From contig CP126168.1 of NCBI GenBank assembly GCA_032881465.1, forward strand, positions 1,674,001-1,738,000: 64,000 bases of DNA, written 5' to 3'. This stretch comes from Parvibaculaceae bacterium PLY_AMNH_Bact1. GTDB taxonomy: Bacteria > Pseudomonadota > Alphaproteobacteria > Parvibaculales > Parvibaculaceae. Positions 18,673-27,797 of the stretch are shown here, one piece after another; positions within the stretch are counted from its first letter, which is position 1; each line of letters opens with the position of its first letter. A program made the translations under genes and the position numbers. Under the pieces are notes generated by a model. The model saw nothing but the letters and a program-made list of their open reading frames with translations, ran no database searches and was not told where the DNA came from.

Positions 18673-19794
18673 TCAGCGTATTGGTGGCGAATATTGCAAT
18701 CCGCCATCTTTCCAAAGAGCGTTGAGTCCGCGCGGAATGCCAAGAGGCGTGTTCTCGCCGACGCCCCGTTCAAAGGATTCGCCGTAATTTCCAACTTCCG
18801 TGATGATCTTGTACGCCCAATCATTGGGAATCCCGAGATTTTGGCCGAAAGCGCCTTCAGTCCCCAGCAGACGACGAATAGCTGGGTTTTGCGTATTGCG
18901 CATTTCACCAGCATTCTTTGACGTGACGCCAAGCTCTTCTGCTTCAACCATAGCGAAGAGCGACCAGCGAACGATGTCGGCCCATTGATCATCCCCCTGG
19001 CGCACAGCAGGTCCAAGAGGCTCCTTGGAAATGATTTCGGGCAATACCACGTGATCATTAAGATCAGCCAACTTCAGTCGTTCCGAATAAAGACCGGATG
19101 CGTCCGTCGTGAAGGCATCACAACGCCCGGCATCATAGGCGGCAACCACCTCGTCTGATTTTTCAAAAGCAACGATTGAGTACGCCAATCCATTAGTGCG
19201 AAAAAAGTCAGCGACATTGAGCTCGGTCGTGGTGCCCGTATTGGTACAGACAACCGCACCATCCAGCTCCATAACACTCTTCACACCGAGTTCCTTGCGA
19301 ACCATAAAACCCTGGCCGTCATAGTAATTGACCCCGACAAAATCCAGACCGAGTGCGGTATCCCGGGTCAGTGACCAGGTTGTATTCCGGGTCAGCACAT
19401 CAATCTCACCAGATTGCAGTGCGGTAAATCGCTCCTTCGCAGACAGGGGTGTATAGCGGGATTTATCCGCGTCCCCAAAAACAGCAGCGGCAACAGCACG
19501 ACAGACGTCGACATCAATACCGCTCCAGTCACCTGAGTCATTTGGATTGGAAAATCCAGGTAGGCCCTGACTCACACCGCAGCGCACATAGCCCCGTGCA
19601 CGCACCAGGTCGAGGGTCGACCGGTTCTCCACCACGGGAAGCGGTTCAGGTTCGGCGTTCGGATCTGCGTCATCGCTCGCTGCAACAGCCGGTGCAGTCT
19701 CCTCACCGCCACCTGCAAACATCGGATACAGCAGAAAGCCCGCCACAAGCCCAACAACCAGGGCCAAAACCGCTGGCAAAAGCCGATTGTTCAT
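18673..19794 (-). CDS. aapJ: General L-amino acid ABC transporter, periplasmic binding protein
   Basis: 373 residues; the start at 19794 is preferred because GAGGGGAGA lies just upstream. Signal/anchor PAVLALVVGLVAGFLL, then a low-complexity acidic linker (DDADPNAEPEPLP), which is longer than usual for AapJ. The SBP_bac_3 core follows: VRCGVSQGLPGFS, GDWSGIDVDVCRAVAAAVFGD, and at the end VGNYGESFERGVG. Captures amino acids in the periplasm for AapQMP. First gene of the operon; divergent from metC. Confidence 0.92.
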   Translation of the reverse strand: MNNRLLPAVLALVVGLVAGFLLYPMFAGGGEETAPAVAASDDADPNAEPEPLPVVENRSTLDLVRARGYVRCGVSQGLPGFSNPNDSGDWSGIDVDVCRAVAAAVFGDADKSRYTPLSAKERFTALQSGEIDVLTRNTTWSLTRDTALGLDFVGVNYYDGQGFMVRKELGVKSVMELDGAVVCTNTGTTTELNVADFFRTNGLAYSIVAFEKSDEVVAAYDAGRCDAFTTDASGLYSERLKLADLNDHVVLPEIISKEPLGPAVRQGDDQWADIVRWSLFAMVEAEELGVTSKNAGEMRNTQNPAIRRLLGTEGAFGQNLGIPNDWAYKIITEVGNYGESFERGVGENTPLGIPRGLNALWKDGGLQYSPPIR

Positions 19795-19942
19795 GAAATC
19801 TCCCCTCAAACGCGCCTAACTCAGTATTGAACTCTGACTTTGGCTCTATAGCTCTTTTGCTACAGCCCGCCACCCCCTATTCTTACAACGAAGTCGGCTG
19901 CGACACTAGAAGCGGTCGCCATAAGTCTATGAGTGGCGGAAA

Positions 19943-21109
19943 ATGACCAAAAAAAAGCATCAAGACACGACAATCGTCACAACAGGCAGAGATCCCCATA
20001 ATAATCACGGGGTCATCAATCCACCTGTCTATCACGCGTCGACCATCCTATATCCCAGCGTCGAGGCCCTGCATGCACGAGATGCAAAAGTAACCTATGG
20101 CCGACGTGGCACACCGACGACCTTTGCGTTTCAGGATGCCGTTGCGGAACTGGAAGGTGGATATCGGACCTTAGTGACGCCTTCAGGGCTGTCGGCCTGT
20201 TCGATCGCACTCCTGGCACACTTGAAAGCCGGCGATCACGTTCTTGTCACCGACAGTGTTTATGGACCAACGCGCACTTTTTGCGACATTGTTCTCAAAA
20301 GGTATGGCATTGATGTTGAGTATTACGATCCCGTGATCGGTGCGGGCATCGCCAAGCTGCTCAGGTCTGAGACCACCGTCGTTTATACCGAGGCACCAGG
20401 ATCGCAGACATTTGAAATGCAGGACATCCCGGCAATCGCCAAGGCGGCACATGATGCGGGCGTACTTGTCATGATGGACAATACATGGGCCTCACCCCTC
20501 TTCTGCAATCCCTTCGCCCTTGGTGCAGACGTCTCTATTCAGGCGGCAACGAAATATATTGTCGGCCATTCGGACGTGATGATGGGAACCATCACGACAA
20601 ATGAGAGTGCCTGGCGCGCAACGATCAAAAACCATGGTGCAATTGGCATCACAGCGGGACCTGATGACATTTATCTCGCGCTCCGGGGCTTAAGGACTCT
20701 CTCCGTCCGGTTACACCGGCATATGGAGACAGGCATCCTTCTTGCGAAATGGCTTGAAGACAGACCGGAAGTGTCGCGCGTGCTGCACCCGGCACTGCCG
20801 ACCGACCCAGGCCATGAAATCTGGAAGAGAGACTTTAGCGGCGCCTGCGGCTTGTTTGGCGTTGTCTTGAAACCAACGAGTGACAAGGCGGTCGCTGCCA
20901 TGCTCGACCACTTAGAGCTGTTCGGGATGGGATATTCCTGGGGCGGATATGAAAGCCTGATCATCCCTGCAGACCCTGCCAGCAACCGAACGGCCACGAA
21001 ATGGGCGCCGGAAGGCCCCCTGATCCGCATCCATGCAGGTCTTGAAGATCCTCAGGACTTGATCGCGGACCTAGAGGCAGGGTTCGAAAGGCTGGCAAAG
21101 AACCCATGA
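19943..21109 (+). CDS. metC: Cystathionine beta-lyase
   Basis: 388 residues, Cys/Met-metabolism PLP family. Marks: NPPVYHASTILYPSV, YGRRGTPTTFAFQDAVAELEGG (beta-lyase type), the PLP lysine in AATKYIVGHSD near residue 204, and GYSWGGYESLI. Cleaves cystathionine to homocysteine in methionine synthesis, possibly with cysteine-desulfhydrase side activity. No SAM-responsive leader was recognised upstream. Its last bases overlap the modA start (ATGA), which couples sulfur metabolism to molybdate import. Confidence 0.9.
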   Translation: MTKKKHQDTTIVTTGRDPHNNHGVINPPVYHASTILYPSVEALHARDAKVTYGRRGTPTTFAFQDAVAELEGGYRTLVTPSGLSACSIALLAHLKAGDHVLVTDSVYGPTRTFCDIVLKRYGIDVEYYDPVIGAGIAKLLRSETTVVYTEAPGSQTFEMQDIPAIAKAAHDAGVLVMMDNTWASPLFCNPFALGADVSIQAATKYIVGHSDVMMGTITTNESAWRATIKNHGAIGITAGPDDIYLALRGLRTLSVRLHRHMETGILLAKWLEDRPEVSRVLHPALPTDPGHEIWKRDFSGACGLFGVVLKPTSDKAVAAMLDHLELFGMGYSWGGYESLIIPADPASNRTATKWAPEGPLIRIHAGLEDPQDLIADLEAGFERLAKNP

Positions 21110-21888
21110 GAGCAACTCTCTTTGTCGCATGCGTTAGCCTGGTTTATTTTTCCCTTCCAGCCTATGGGGACGGAGCTGCTTGTGAACCAATCACCATCTT
21201 CGCCGCCGCAAGCACGACGGATGTCCTAGAGGAAATTGCATCAGAATATGAAAAGGAAACCGCCTGCTCTGTTAGCACAGTATTTGCTGGGTCCGGCACA
21301 TTAGCACGGCAGATAGAAGCAGGCGCCCCAGCCGACCTTTTTCTCTCTGCAAATGCGGATTGGGCGAAATGGATCGCGAATGCGGGTCTTATCCGTCCAG
21401 AAAACAAAGTTGACCTACTCACCAACCAGCTTGTGTTTATTGTCTCGGCGCGAGACCCAGACGCACGTCTCAATATTCAGCAAGCAGAACGCCTGCGGAA
21501 TTATCTAAGTAATGGCAAGTTGGCAATTGGCGACCCAAACACGGTACCAGCTGGACGGTATGCGCAGGCTGTGTTGCGCCATTTCGGTCTAGGAGGCCTT
21601 GGGGATGGACAGGTTGTGCGTGCGTCATCCGTCCGGTCCGCCGTTACGTGGGTTGCTCGAGGTGAAGCCAGGGCTGGCATCGTTTATAGAACGGATGCAG
21701 CGATTGAGGGTGAGGTGAGGATCGCCGGCTCAATTCCCTCGGTTGATGGTATCGACATTACCTACCCACTTGCCCTTGTCGGTAGAACGCCCAACAACGC
21801 AGCTGTTGGCTTCTTCAGATACCTGCAATCCTATGATGCGGCAGCCGTCTTCGCTGACCATGGTTTCAGCCGGATATCTGCGCGGTGA
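21106..21888 (+). CDS. modA: Molybdate ABC transporter, periplasmic binding protein
   Basis: 260 residues. Signal peptide LFVACVSLVYFSLPAYG; then the ModA start ITIFAAASTTDVLEEIASEYE, FAGSGTLARQIEAGAPADLFLSAN, and GDPNTVPAGRYAQ for oxyanion binding. Captures molybdate (or tungstate) in the periplasm. Overlaps metC by 4 bases and modB by 1-4 bases. No molybdate-responsive ModE operator was seen. Confidence 0.93.
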   Translation: MRATLFVACVSLVYFSLPAYGDGAACEPITIFAAASTTDVLEEIASEYEKETACSVSTVFAGSGTLARQIEAGAPADLFLSANADWAKWIANAGLIRPENKVDLLTNQLVFIVSARDPDARLNIQQAERLRNYLSNGKLAIGDPNTVPAGRYAQAVLRHFGLGGLGDGQVVRASSVRSAVTWVARGEARAGIVYRTDAAIEGEVRIAGSIPSVDGIDITYPLALVGRTPNNAAVGFFRYLQSYDAAAVFADHGFSRISAR

Positions 21889-22586
21889 TGTTGGAACTGA
21901 CAAATGCAGAGTGGGTAGCGCTCTCCCTCTCCCTGAAGGTAGCCCTCACAGGCGTCATCGTCTCACTGCCTCTCGGCTTCGTCGTTGCTTGGGTCCTTGC
22001 ACGCAAAAATTTTCCCGGAAAAATCATCTTAGACGGCCTCGTTCACCTACCGCTCGTCGTGCCGCCTGTCGCCACAGGCTATCTCTTGTTAGTTTTGCTC
22101 GGCATCAATGGCCCTTTTGGCGCGTGGCTGAATGATCAGTTCGGACTGCGTCTTGTATTTACCTGGCAGGGCGCAGCCATTGTCGCTGCAGTGATGGGCT
22201 TTCCCCTGCTTGTAAGAGCCCTGCGTCTCTCTATTGAAGCCATCGACACGGGGCTCATTCATGCAGCGCGAACGTTAGGCGCGTCTCCTTCACGTGTTTT
22301 CGTGACTATCATTCTACCCCTGGTCTCCCCGGGCCTGATCGCTGGCTCTCTCCTCGCGTTCTCTCGCGCATTAGGCGAGTTTGGTGCCACCATTGCATTC
22401 GTGGGAAACATTCCCGGCGAAACGCAAACCCTACCTCTTGCTCTCTACAGCGCGCTCCAGTCCCCAGGCGGAGAAGAGATGGGCTATCGATTGGTCGCAC
22501 TCTCAATTGTGCTTGCTGTTGTCACCCTTGCAGCGTCTGAACTCCTTGGGCGCGCGGTGCGCAAGCGTCTGACGGGAGATGCTTGA
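21888..22586 (+). CDS. modB: Molybdate ABC transporter permease
   Basis: 232 residues from the ATG at 21888; a GTG at 21885 is equally possible. Membrane segments in the ModB pattern: LSLKVALTGVIVSLPLGFVVAWVLARK, PLVVPPVATGYLLL, and the permease loop ARTLGASPSRVFVTIILPLVSPGLIAGSLLAFSRALGEFGAT. Forms the inner-membrane pore for molybdate. Translationally coupled on both sides. Confidence 0.93.
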   Translation: MLELTNAEWVALSLSLKVALTGVIVSLPLGFVVAWVLARKNFPGKIILDGLVHLPLVVPPVATGYLLLVLLGINGPFGAWLNDQFGLRLVFTWQGAAIVAAVMGFPLLVRALRLSIEAIDTGLIHAARTLGASPSRVFVTIILPLVSPGLIAGSLLAFSRALGEFGATIAFVGNIPGETQTLPLALYSALQSPGGEEMGYRLVALSIVLAVVTLAASELLGRAVRKRLTGDA

Positions 22587-23713
22587 TGAGCAGCGTTCTT
22601 TCTATCTCGGTGCAGAAGCAAGAAGGAACGTTTGCTCTCGACGCTAACCTCGAAGCATCGGCGGGAGTAACCGCCATTATCGGTCCATCGGGCGCTGGCA
22701 AAAGCATGCTCCTCTCAACCATTGCTGGTTTGGCTGATCCCGACAAAGGGTACATACGGTTAGATGAGCAAGCTCTCTTTGACGCTGCGCTAAACGTCAA
22801 CCTGTCTCCGGAACACAGGGAGCTAGGGATGGTCTTCCAAGACGCACGCCTCTTTCCCCATATGACGGTGAAATCCAACCTGACCTTTTCTCGAAGGCAG
22901 ACTCGCGCCGCCCTCAGCACGTTGGAGGAGATCGTTGATCTTATGGACATCGGTAGTCTTCTTCCACGCCGTCCACATCACTTGTCTGGTGGCGAAAAAC
23001 AGCGAGTTGCCATCGGACGTGCGCTTCTCTCTGCACCGGCTGCTCTTTTGATGGACGAGCCCCTCGCCAGTCTTGATCTGGCGCGTCGACGTGAGATCAT
23101 GCCGTTTCTAGAGCGTTTGCGGCATCGCTTTGATTTGCCGATTCTCTATGTCAGCCACAATTTGGATGAGACCCTGAGGCTTGCTGACAGCGTTATTGTG
23201 ATAGATCAGGGGAAAATCCTTGCGCGCGGCAGCGTCGAAGAAACCTTGAGCCGGATCGATGTTCAGTCATTAATCCTCGGCGGCGCAAAAACAAACGACC
23301 ATCCAGAACCCGTGACGATTGTAGCTGCCACCATAGGAAAACGATCTGAAGACGGCTTGTTCTCCATCGAGACACCATGGGGGGTGCTGACCGCCCCAAA
23401 TATCACCGGGCGTTACGGCGACCAGGTAAGGCTTCGTATTCGCGCCCGAGACATCGTCCTTTCAACGGCTGAACCAACAGGCCTATCAATCCGCAATGTC
23501 ATCGCAGGACAGGTCGGCACAATGACTGAAGCCGGAAACGCTCAGGTAGATGTTCTTGTGCGACCATCACACGATAGTAACGCTCAGCCCGTCTGGGCGC
23601 GGATCACGAGACGCGCAGCCACAGAATTGGATCTGCAACCTGGTCGCCCGATCTGGGCACTCCTGAAGGCTGTTGTTCTTACATCTGATATTGAGCTGGA
23701 AGCCCTTCGATGA
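22586..23713 (+). CDS. modC: Molybdate ABC transporter ATP-binding protein
   Basis: 375 residues from the ATG at 22586, overlapping the modB stop by one base. Walker A GPSGAGKSM, the ModC hallmark LGMVFQDARLFPHMTVKSNL, signature LSGGEKQRVAIGRALL, Walker B ALLMDEPLASLD. C-terminal region from about 290 carries a TOBE/Mop-like oxyanion-binding domain (RARDIVLSTAEPTGLSIRNVI). Supplies molybdate for the molybdenum hydroxylase encoded at 44-47 kb. Confidence 0.94.
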   Translation: MSSVLSISVQKQEGTFALDANLEASAGVTAIIGPSGAGKSMLLSTIAGLADPDKGYIRLDEQALFDAALNVNLSPEHRELGMVFQDARLFPHMTVKSNLTFSRRQTRAALSTLEEIVDLMDIGSLLPRRPHHLSGGEKQRVAIGRALLSAPAALLMDEPLASLDLARRREIMPFLERLRHRFDLPILYVSHNLDETLRLADSVIVIDQGKILARGSVEETLSRIDVQSLILGGAKTNDHPEPVTIVAATIGKRSEDGLFSIETPWGVLTAPNITGRYGDQVRLRIRARDIVLSTAEPTGLSIRNVIAGQVGTMTEAGNAQVDVLVRPSHDSNAQPVWARITRRAATELDLQPGRPIWALLKAVVLTSDIELEALR

Positions 23714-23769
23714 CAGAAGCGTCTCGTGATAGACTAGATAAAACAAATTAAAACGAGCGGGAGGCCACC

Positions 23770-23994
23770 GTGGCACAAGTTGAAGTGAAAAGTGAGATCA
23801 CGGGCAAAGTCTGGAAGATTGAGACAAAAGCTGGAGACAAGCTAGAGGAGGATGATCCCATCCTGATCTTAGAGTCCATGAAGATGGAAATTCCGATCAT
23901 GGCGCCAGCCGATGGAACCCTTGTTGAAATTCTGGTGTCAGAAGAAGACGCCATCGAAGAAGGTCAGACAGTGGCCTTGTTCGACGAAGACTAA
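23770..23994 (+). CDS. Biotinyl/lipoyl carrier domain protein
   Basis: 74 residues from a GTG start with GGGAGG 7 bases upstream. The whole protein is one biotinyl domain: VKSEITGKVWKIETKAGDK, then the biotin-lysine motif ESMKMEIPI, then PADGTLVEILVSE. Single-domain relatives act as carboxyl carriers for acyl-CoA or other carboxylases. No carboxylase subunit is in this window, so the partner is unknown. Its stop abuts the convergent flavoprotein gene at 23995. Confidence 0.85.
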   Translation: MAQVEVKSEITGKVWKIETKAGDKLEEDDPILILESMKMEIPIMAPADGTLVEILVSEEDAIEEGQTVALFDED

Positions 23995-25302
23995 TCAGGA
24001 AACCCCAAATATCTTCCGAAGAAATGGGTTCAGCATTTTGGCCTCTGGGTCCAAGCGGTTCCGGACAGAACAGAAATCAGCCCATTTCGGGTAGAGCGCC
24101 TGCAAGTCCCCCGCAGCCAACGTGTGCAATTTACCCCAATGCGGCCGACCATCATATTTTCGAAATATCTGCTCAACACCTCTGAAGAGCTTCGCATACG
24201 CCTGTTTGTGGTATTGGTGAATTGAGATCGTGACAGAATCCTGTTCGAAGAAGGGACTGAGCCACGCATCATCCGCAGCCACATAGCGGTACTCAATCGG
24301 AAATAGAAAATTCTCACCGCAAGACCGCATATGCTCAGCGACCTCCCGAACACAATCAGGTCCACGCTCCGCGGGGACAGCATATTCCATCTCATTGAAG
24401 CGCACATTTCTGTCGCTGGGAAAAGCATCATGTGACCACCGGGAGCGCCCGGGAGCGTCACCGGCGTAGCGAGAACCACCCTGTTCTGTCATCTGTCGCT
24501 GAAACCGTCTACGCAGGAAGGGAGCAAACCTACTGATCTCGCAAAGTTTTCTGAACGCAATATCCGCCGGACCGTCTTGTCCATCAGGTGCCCTTTTGCG
24601 CGGTTTTGGTTGAACATCAGAGATATTGAGTGTCTTCACCAGAACTTCGTCAGCAAACGGAAACCAGAAAAACTCAAAATGCCGATTGTCATCGCGGAGG
24701 CCATCAAGTGTGTCGAAGAGATCCGCGACGGACAGTCGTCCTCCTCGCTCTTCCAGCGCATAGGCTGGTGCGCATTGCAGGTCGATCTCTGACATGATCC
24801 CAAGACTGCCCATGGAAACCCGACCCGCGTCAAAAACATCTGAGTTTTCCACTGTCGAGCAGTTGATGATCTCTCCACTGGGTGTCACGAGCCGAAAACC
24901 AACAACCGCGGCAGAAACGCTTTTTAGTGATTTCCCGGTACCATGGGTGCCCGTGCCAACAGCGCCTGCAATCGCCTGCCGGTCAATGTCACCCTGATTG
25001 ATCAGACCTAAACCCTGTTCAGACAACAAGGGACCAAGATCTCTAATCGTCGAACCAGCAAAAACTCGGGCAGTATGGGATGCTTCACTCGATGAAATCA
25101 GTCCGCTCATTTTCTCGAGCGAGAAGAGCGTCTCGTTGCTTTCACAGATAGGCGTAAAAGAATGTCCTGAACCAGCCACTCGAATAGGGCCACTGGCCCC
25201 GGCGACAAGCCCCGCAAGTTCGGATTCGGTTTCCGGTTTATAGAAGGTGTGGGGGTGCGCCTTCACCCATCCAGACCAATTCTGCCATTTGGTTTGCGAC
25301 AT
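23995..25302 (-). CDS. FAD-binding sugar-lactone oxidase family protein
   Basis: 435 residues. N-terminal FAD_binding_4 domain with PIRVAGSGHSFTPICES; the GSGHSF His is where related aldonolactone and alditol oxidases bind flavin covalently. GQGDIDRQAIAGAVGTGTHGTG is the flavin loop. The C-terminal ALO domain ends PKWADFCSVRNRLDPEAKMLNPF, typical of D-arabinono-1,4-lactone / L-gulonolactone oxidases. No signal peptide is clear. Substrate cannot be settled. GGGGAAGGG precedes the ATG. Confidence 0.85.
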   Translation of the reverse strand: MSQTKWQNWSGWVKAHPHTFYKPETESELAGLVAGASGPIRVAGSGHSFTPICESNETLFSLEKMSGLISSSEASHTARVFAGSTIRDLGPLLSEQGLGLINQGDIDRQAIAGAVGTGTHGTGKSLKSVSAAVVGFRLVTPSGEIINCSTVENSDVFDAGRVSMGSLGIMSEIDLQCAPAYALEERGGRLSVADLFDTLDGLRDDNRHFEFFWFPFADEVLVKTLNISDVQPKPRKRAPDGQDGPADIAFRKLCEISRFAPFLRRRFQRQMTEQGGSRYAGDAPGRSRWSHDAFPSDRNVRFNEMEYAVPAERGPDCVREVAEHMRSCGENFLFPIEYRYVAADDAWLSPFFEQDSVTISIHQYHKQAYAKLFRGVEQIFRKYDGRPHWGKLHTLAAGDLQALYPKWADFCSVRNRLDPEAKMLNPFLRKIFGVS

Positions 25303-25336
25303 GCCCTTCCCCCCAACTTCCTAAGGATCGAGCATA

Positions 25337-25369
25337 CAAAAGGCGGGCGCATACACAATGCACCCGCCT
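25337..25369 (-). terminator. Rho-independent terminator for the DUF1329 gene
   Basis: Arms 25341-25352 and 25358-25369 pair over 12 positions (one G-U), loop 5 bases, and the minus strand continues TTTTG. It sits 24 bases after the DUF1329 stop and before the flavoprotein gene, which therefore probably has its own promoter. Confidence 0.75.
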
Positions 25370-25392
25370 CTCAATTTAGACAGAAATCTGGA

Positions 25393-26787
25393 TCAGCGGC
25401 TGGCCGCAGCCCGCACACCTGATGGAGTGAACTGGCTCTCGTCCAGCTCATCCGCAAAGAAGTTGATCATGGGTTCCTGGTTTTTCAGGCCCTGAACAAC
25501 ATACCGGCCTACGATCAGGTCATACACAATTTCTGATCCATTGAAGCAGGTCGGAACATCGTAATATTGGACGATGTGGGCTTCCTGCGTCCGCCACAAC
25601 TCACCGCGACCGTCATAAAGCTCTGCGGCCGCCATGGTCCAGCTATCCTCGTCCATATACTTTACGCGGCGCGTATAAATATGGCGCTGACCTTCATTCA
25701 GCTTGCCTTCGACTGCCCATACACGGTGCAGTTCATAGCGAAGCAAGTCCTGGTCGACATGTCGATCCTCCGCGATCTGTTCATAAGTCAGAGCATCGGA
25801 GCCGATCTTATAGCTGTTATAGGCAATGTACTTTTCCTGTTTGCCCAGAAGCTCCCACTGATATCGATCCGGCGACCCATTGAAGAGGTCAAAATTGTCT
25901 GCAGTTTGCAGACCGTCCGAATAGGACTGAGGATTGTCATAGGCAATCGTTGGAGCTCGACGCACACGGCGGGTACCTGGGCTGTAAGACCACGCGTTAC
26001 GAGGCCCGGCAACCTGATTGATCGTGTCATGTACAAGAATGATCTCACCGGCACGACGTGCTGGAGAAACGACCGTCTGCATATACTTCAACGAAATGTT
26101 GTTAAGGTCGGCAAATTTCTCCGTTGTCGGATCAGCATAGGTGAAAATAACCTGATCGCGAACCACGATGGGTGTGAACCCTCCACCAAATGACGGTGAG
26201 AAGGCGGAAAACTGCCGAGTGAGCTTATGACCACGGTAGCGCAAGTTGTGGTTCCAGACCACCTCAACGCCTTCTTGTGGGATCGGGAAAGGCGTGCCCA
26301 ACAGTGCGCCATCAACCCCATTACCGTCGGCAACAAGCGTTGCATTTACCGCATTTGCTCGGTTGGCTGCGTAAACTGCCTCTGGGAACGCACATGAACG
26401 CCGTGTCGGATATACGTTCATTTTGTACGTATCATAGGCATTCAAAATGGCCAGATGCCCAGGCGTCAGCTTGTCTGAATGTTCCGCAGCATTCTCTGGC
26501 GTGATTGTGAAAAGAACTTCGTCATCCGCGAAAGGATCGGGATGGTGATCACCAATTGTATAGGTGACACCAGCTGGCGGGCTCGAAATACCACCCGTCC
26601 ACGCAGGGATCGTGCCGCCGGCATTGCCTGCGCGCTCGGCGCCCATGGGAGTCAGGTCACCGTCAAGACGAGCTGCCTCGCTTTCGCTTACGCCAGCCAT
26701 TGCCGGGAAAGCCATTCCAAGACCCACACCGGCAACCAGCGACACCGCCAGCAGCTTGTTGGAGCCCTTCGTAGTTACAAATTTCAT
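25393..26787 (-). CDS. DUF1329 secreted protein
   Basis: 464 residues. Signal peptide LLAVSLVAGVGLGMAFPAMA, cleaved near residue 31. DUF1329 marks: EAARLDGDLTPMGAERAGNAGGTIPAWTGG and WELLGKQEKYIAYNSYK. DUF1329 proteins have a LolB-like fold and often sit near hydrocarbon, steroid or lipid genes, but their function is not established. It likely works in the periplasm or at the outer membrane. AGGAGAGG lies before the start. The terminator at 25337 ends the gene. Confidence 0.9.
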   Translation of the reverse strand: MKFVTTKGSNKLLAVSLVAGVGLGMAFPAMAGVSESEAARLDGDLTPMGAERAGNAGGTIPAWTGGISSPPAGVTYTIGDHHPDPFADDEVLFTITPENAAEHSDKLTPGHLAILNAYDTYKMNVYPTRRSCAFPEAVYAANRANAVNATLVADGNGVDGALLGTPFPIPQEGVEVVWNHNLRYRGHKLTRQFSAFSPSFGGGFTPIVVRDQVIFTYADPTTEKFADLNNISLKYMQTVVSPARRAGEIILVHDTINQVAGPRNAWSYSPGTRRVRRAPTIAYDNPQSYSDGLQTADNFDLFNGSPDRYQWELLGKQEKYIAYNSYKIGSDALTYEQIAEDRHVDQDLLRYELHRVWAVEGKLNEGQRHIYTRRVKYMDEDSWTMAAAELYDGRGELWRTQEAHIVQYYDVPTCFNGSEIVYDLIVGRYVVQGLKNQEPMINFFADELDESQFTPSGVRAAASR

Positions 26788-26956
26788 GAGACATCCCTCT
26801 CCTGAGAGTCAAACGTTTCAAAACGACGCCCAGACATCAGCCAGCGAATATTGTTTTTGTTTTTTGTCGCTGCGTTAGATCGCGCGCAATACACCCAAAG
26901 ATTAGCAGAAAACTAGGGCTTTACCAATGCGTCATTATCGACCGCTATGAGACAGC

Positions 26957-27682
26957 TCAGCTATCGCGCTCATCGGTCTCTTCATCCAACGGTTTGAATT
27001 CCCGAGCCATAAGGGTCGCTTCTTTGATTTGCTCTGCTGTCATTGTTCGGGAGACATTTTCCAGTTCAGTGGTCGCGAAGTGCGGGAAGCCTCCCTGCAC
27101 CGCCAGCAGGTAATACATGTAGGCCTTCTCAATGTCTTTTTCGACGCCCGTGCCTGTCTCATACATTGTAGCAATGTTGTATTGGGAGACCGCACTGCCG
27201 CGTTTGGCTGCTTCCAAATACCAGTAGGCTGCTTTGTCGACATCAGCCGTCACACCCCAACCATTGTCGTACATTGTCGCGAGGTCCTGCTGCGCCCGGT
27301 CATCGCCACCTTCAGCTCCAAGCGTCAGATATTTGACGGCCGTTGCCACATCGCGTTTCACAACCTTAGCGTCAAAATACTCTTCGCCGAGACGAAACGC
27401 AGCGCCCGCGTCACCATTCTCATCGGCAGCCTTGGTCCACTCCACGATCGCCTCTTCGTAGTATCCCCGCCGATATAGATCGTGACCGGTTGCCTCACTC
27501 GCGGCAGCCGGAGATTCCGCAACAGGTTCCGCAGCACCACTTTGAGAGATCATCGCGCCAACCGCTGCGACAGCCAGCAGAAGCGCTGCAAGCGTACCGA
27601 CCATAAGTCGCTGCATATGCCCTTTGTCATCAGAAAGAACAGCTGCTTTGGCTCGATTTCGAGGCGCGCGATGGTTTGTCAT
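26957..27682 (-). CDS. Sel1-repeat (TPR-like) membrane-anchored protein
   Basis: 241 residues. One N-terminal membrane segment (MVGTLAALLLAVAAVGAM), then Sel1 repeats: AAFRLGEEYFDAKVVKRD, AQQDLATMYDNGWGVTAD, AAYWYLEAAKRG, AQYNIATMYETGTGVEKD. Sel1 repeats mediate protein contacts in the envelope. Partner unknown. A start at 27616 (MQRLM) is an alternative, since neither start has a strong ribosome site. Confidence 0.82.
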   Translation of the reverse strand: MTNHRAPRNRAKAAVLSDDKGHMQRLMVGTLAALLLAVAAVGAMISQSGAAEPVAESPAAASEATGHDLYRRGYYEEAIVEWTKAADENGDAGAAFRLGEEYFDAKVVKRDVATAVKYLTLGAEGGDDRAQQDLATMYDNGWGVTADVDKAAYWYLEAAKRGSAVSQYNIATMYETGTGVEKDIEKAYMYYLLAVQGGFPHFATTELENVSRTMTAEQIKEATLMAREFKPLDEETDERDS

Positions 27683-27797
27683 GGTCGTTTACCCAATTCT
27701 CTAGATTCAACGGTAAGCTTACATCCAACTATAGTCTCACTTGAAGATCATTGGCGAGGAATCGCCCTAATCCAAGTTAACGATTGGTCACAAATCG

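Noticed and set aside
19795-19942. SAM-responsive riboswitch or clear promoter before metC
   Set aside because: No SAM-II-like conserved bases were seen, and the TTGAAC/TATAGC pair is only 14 bases apart.
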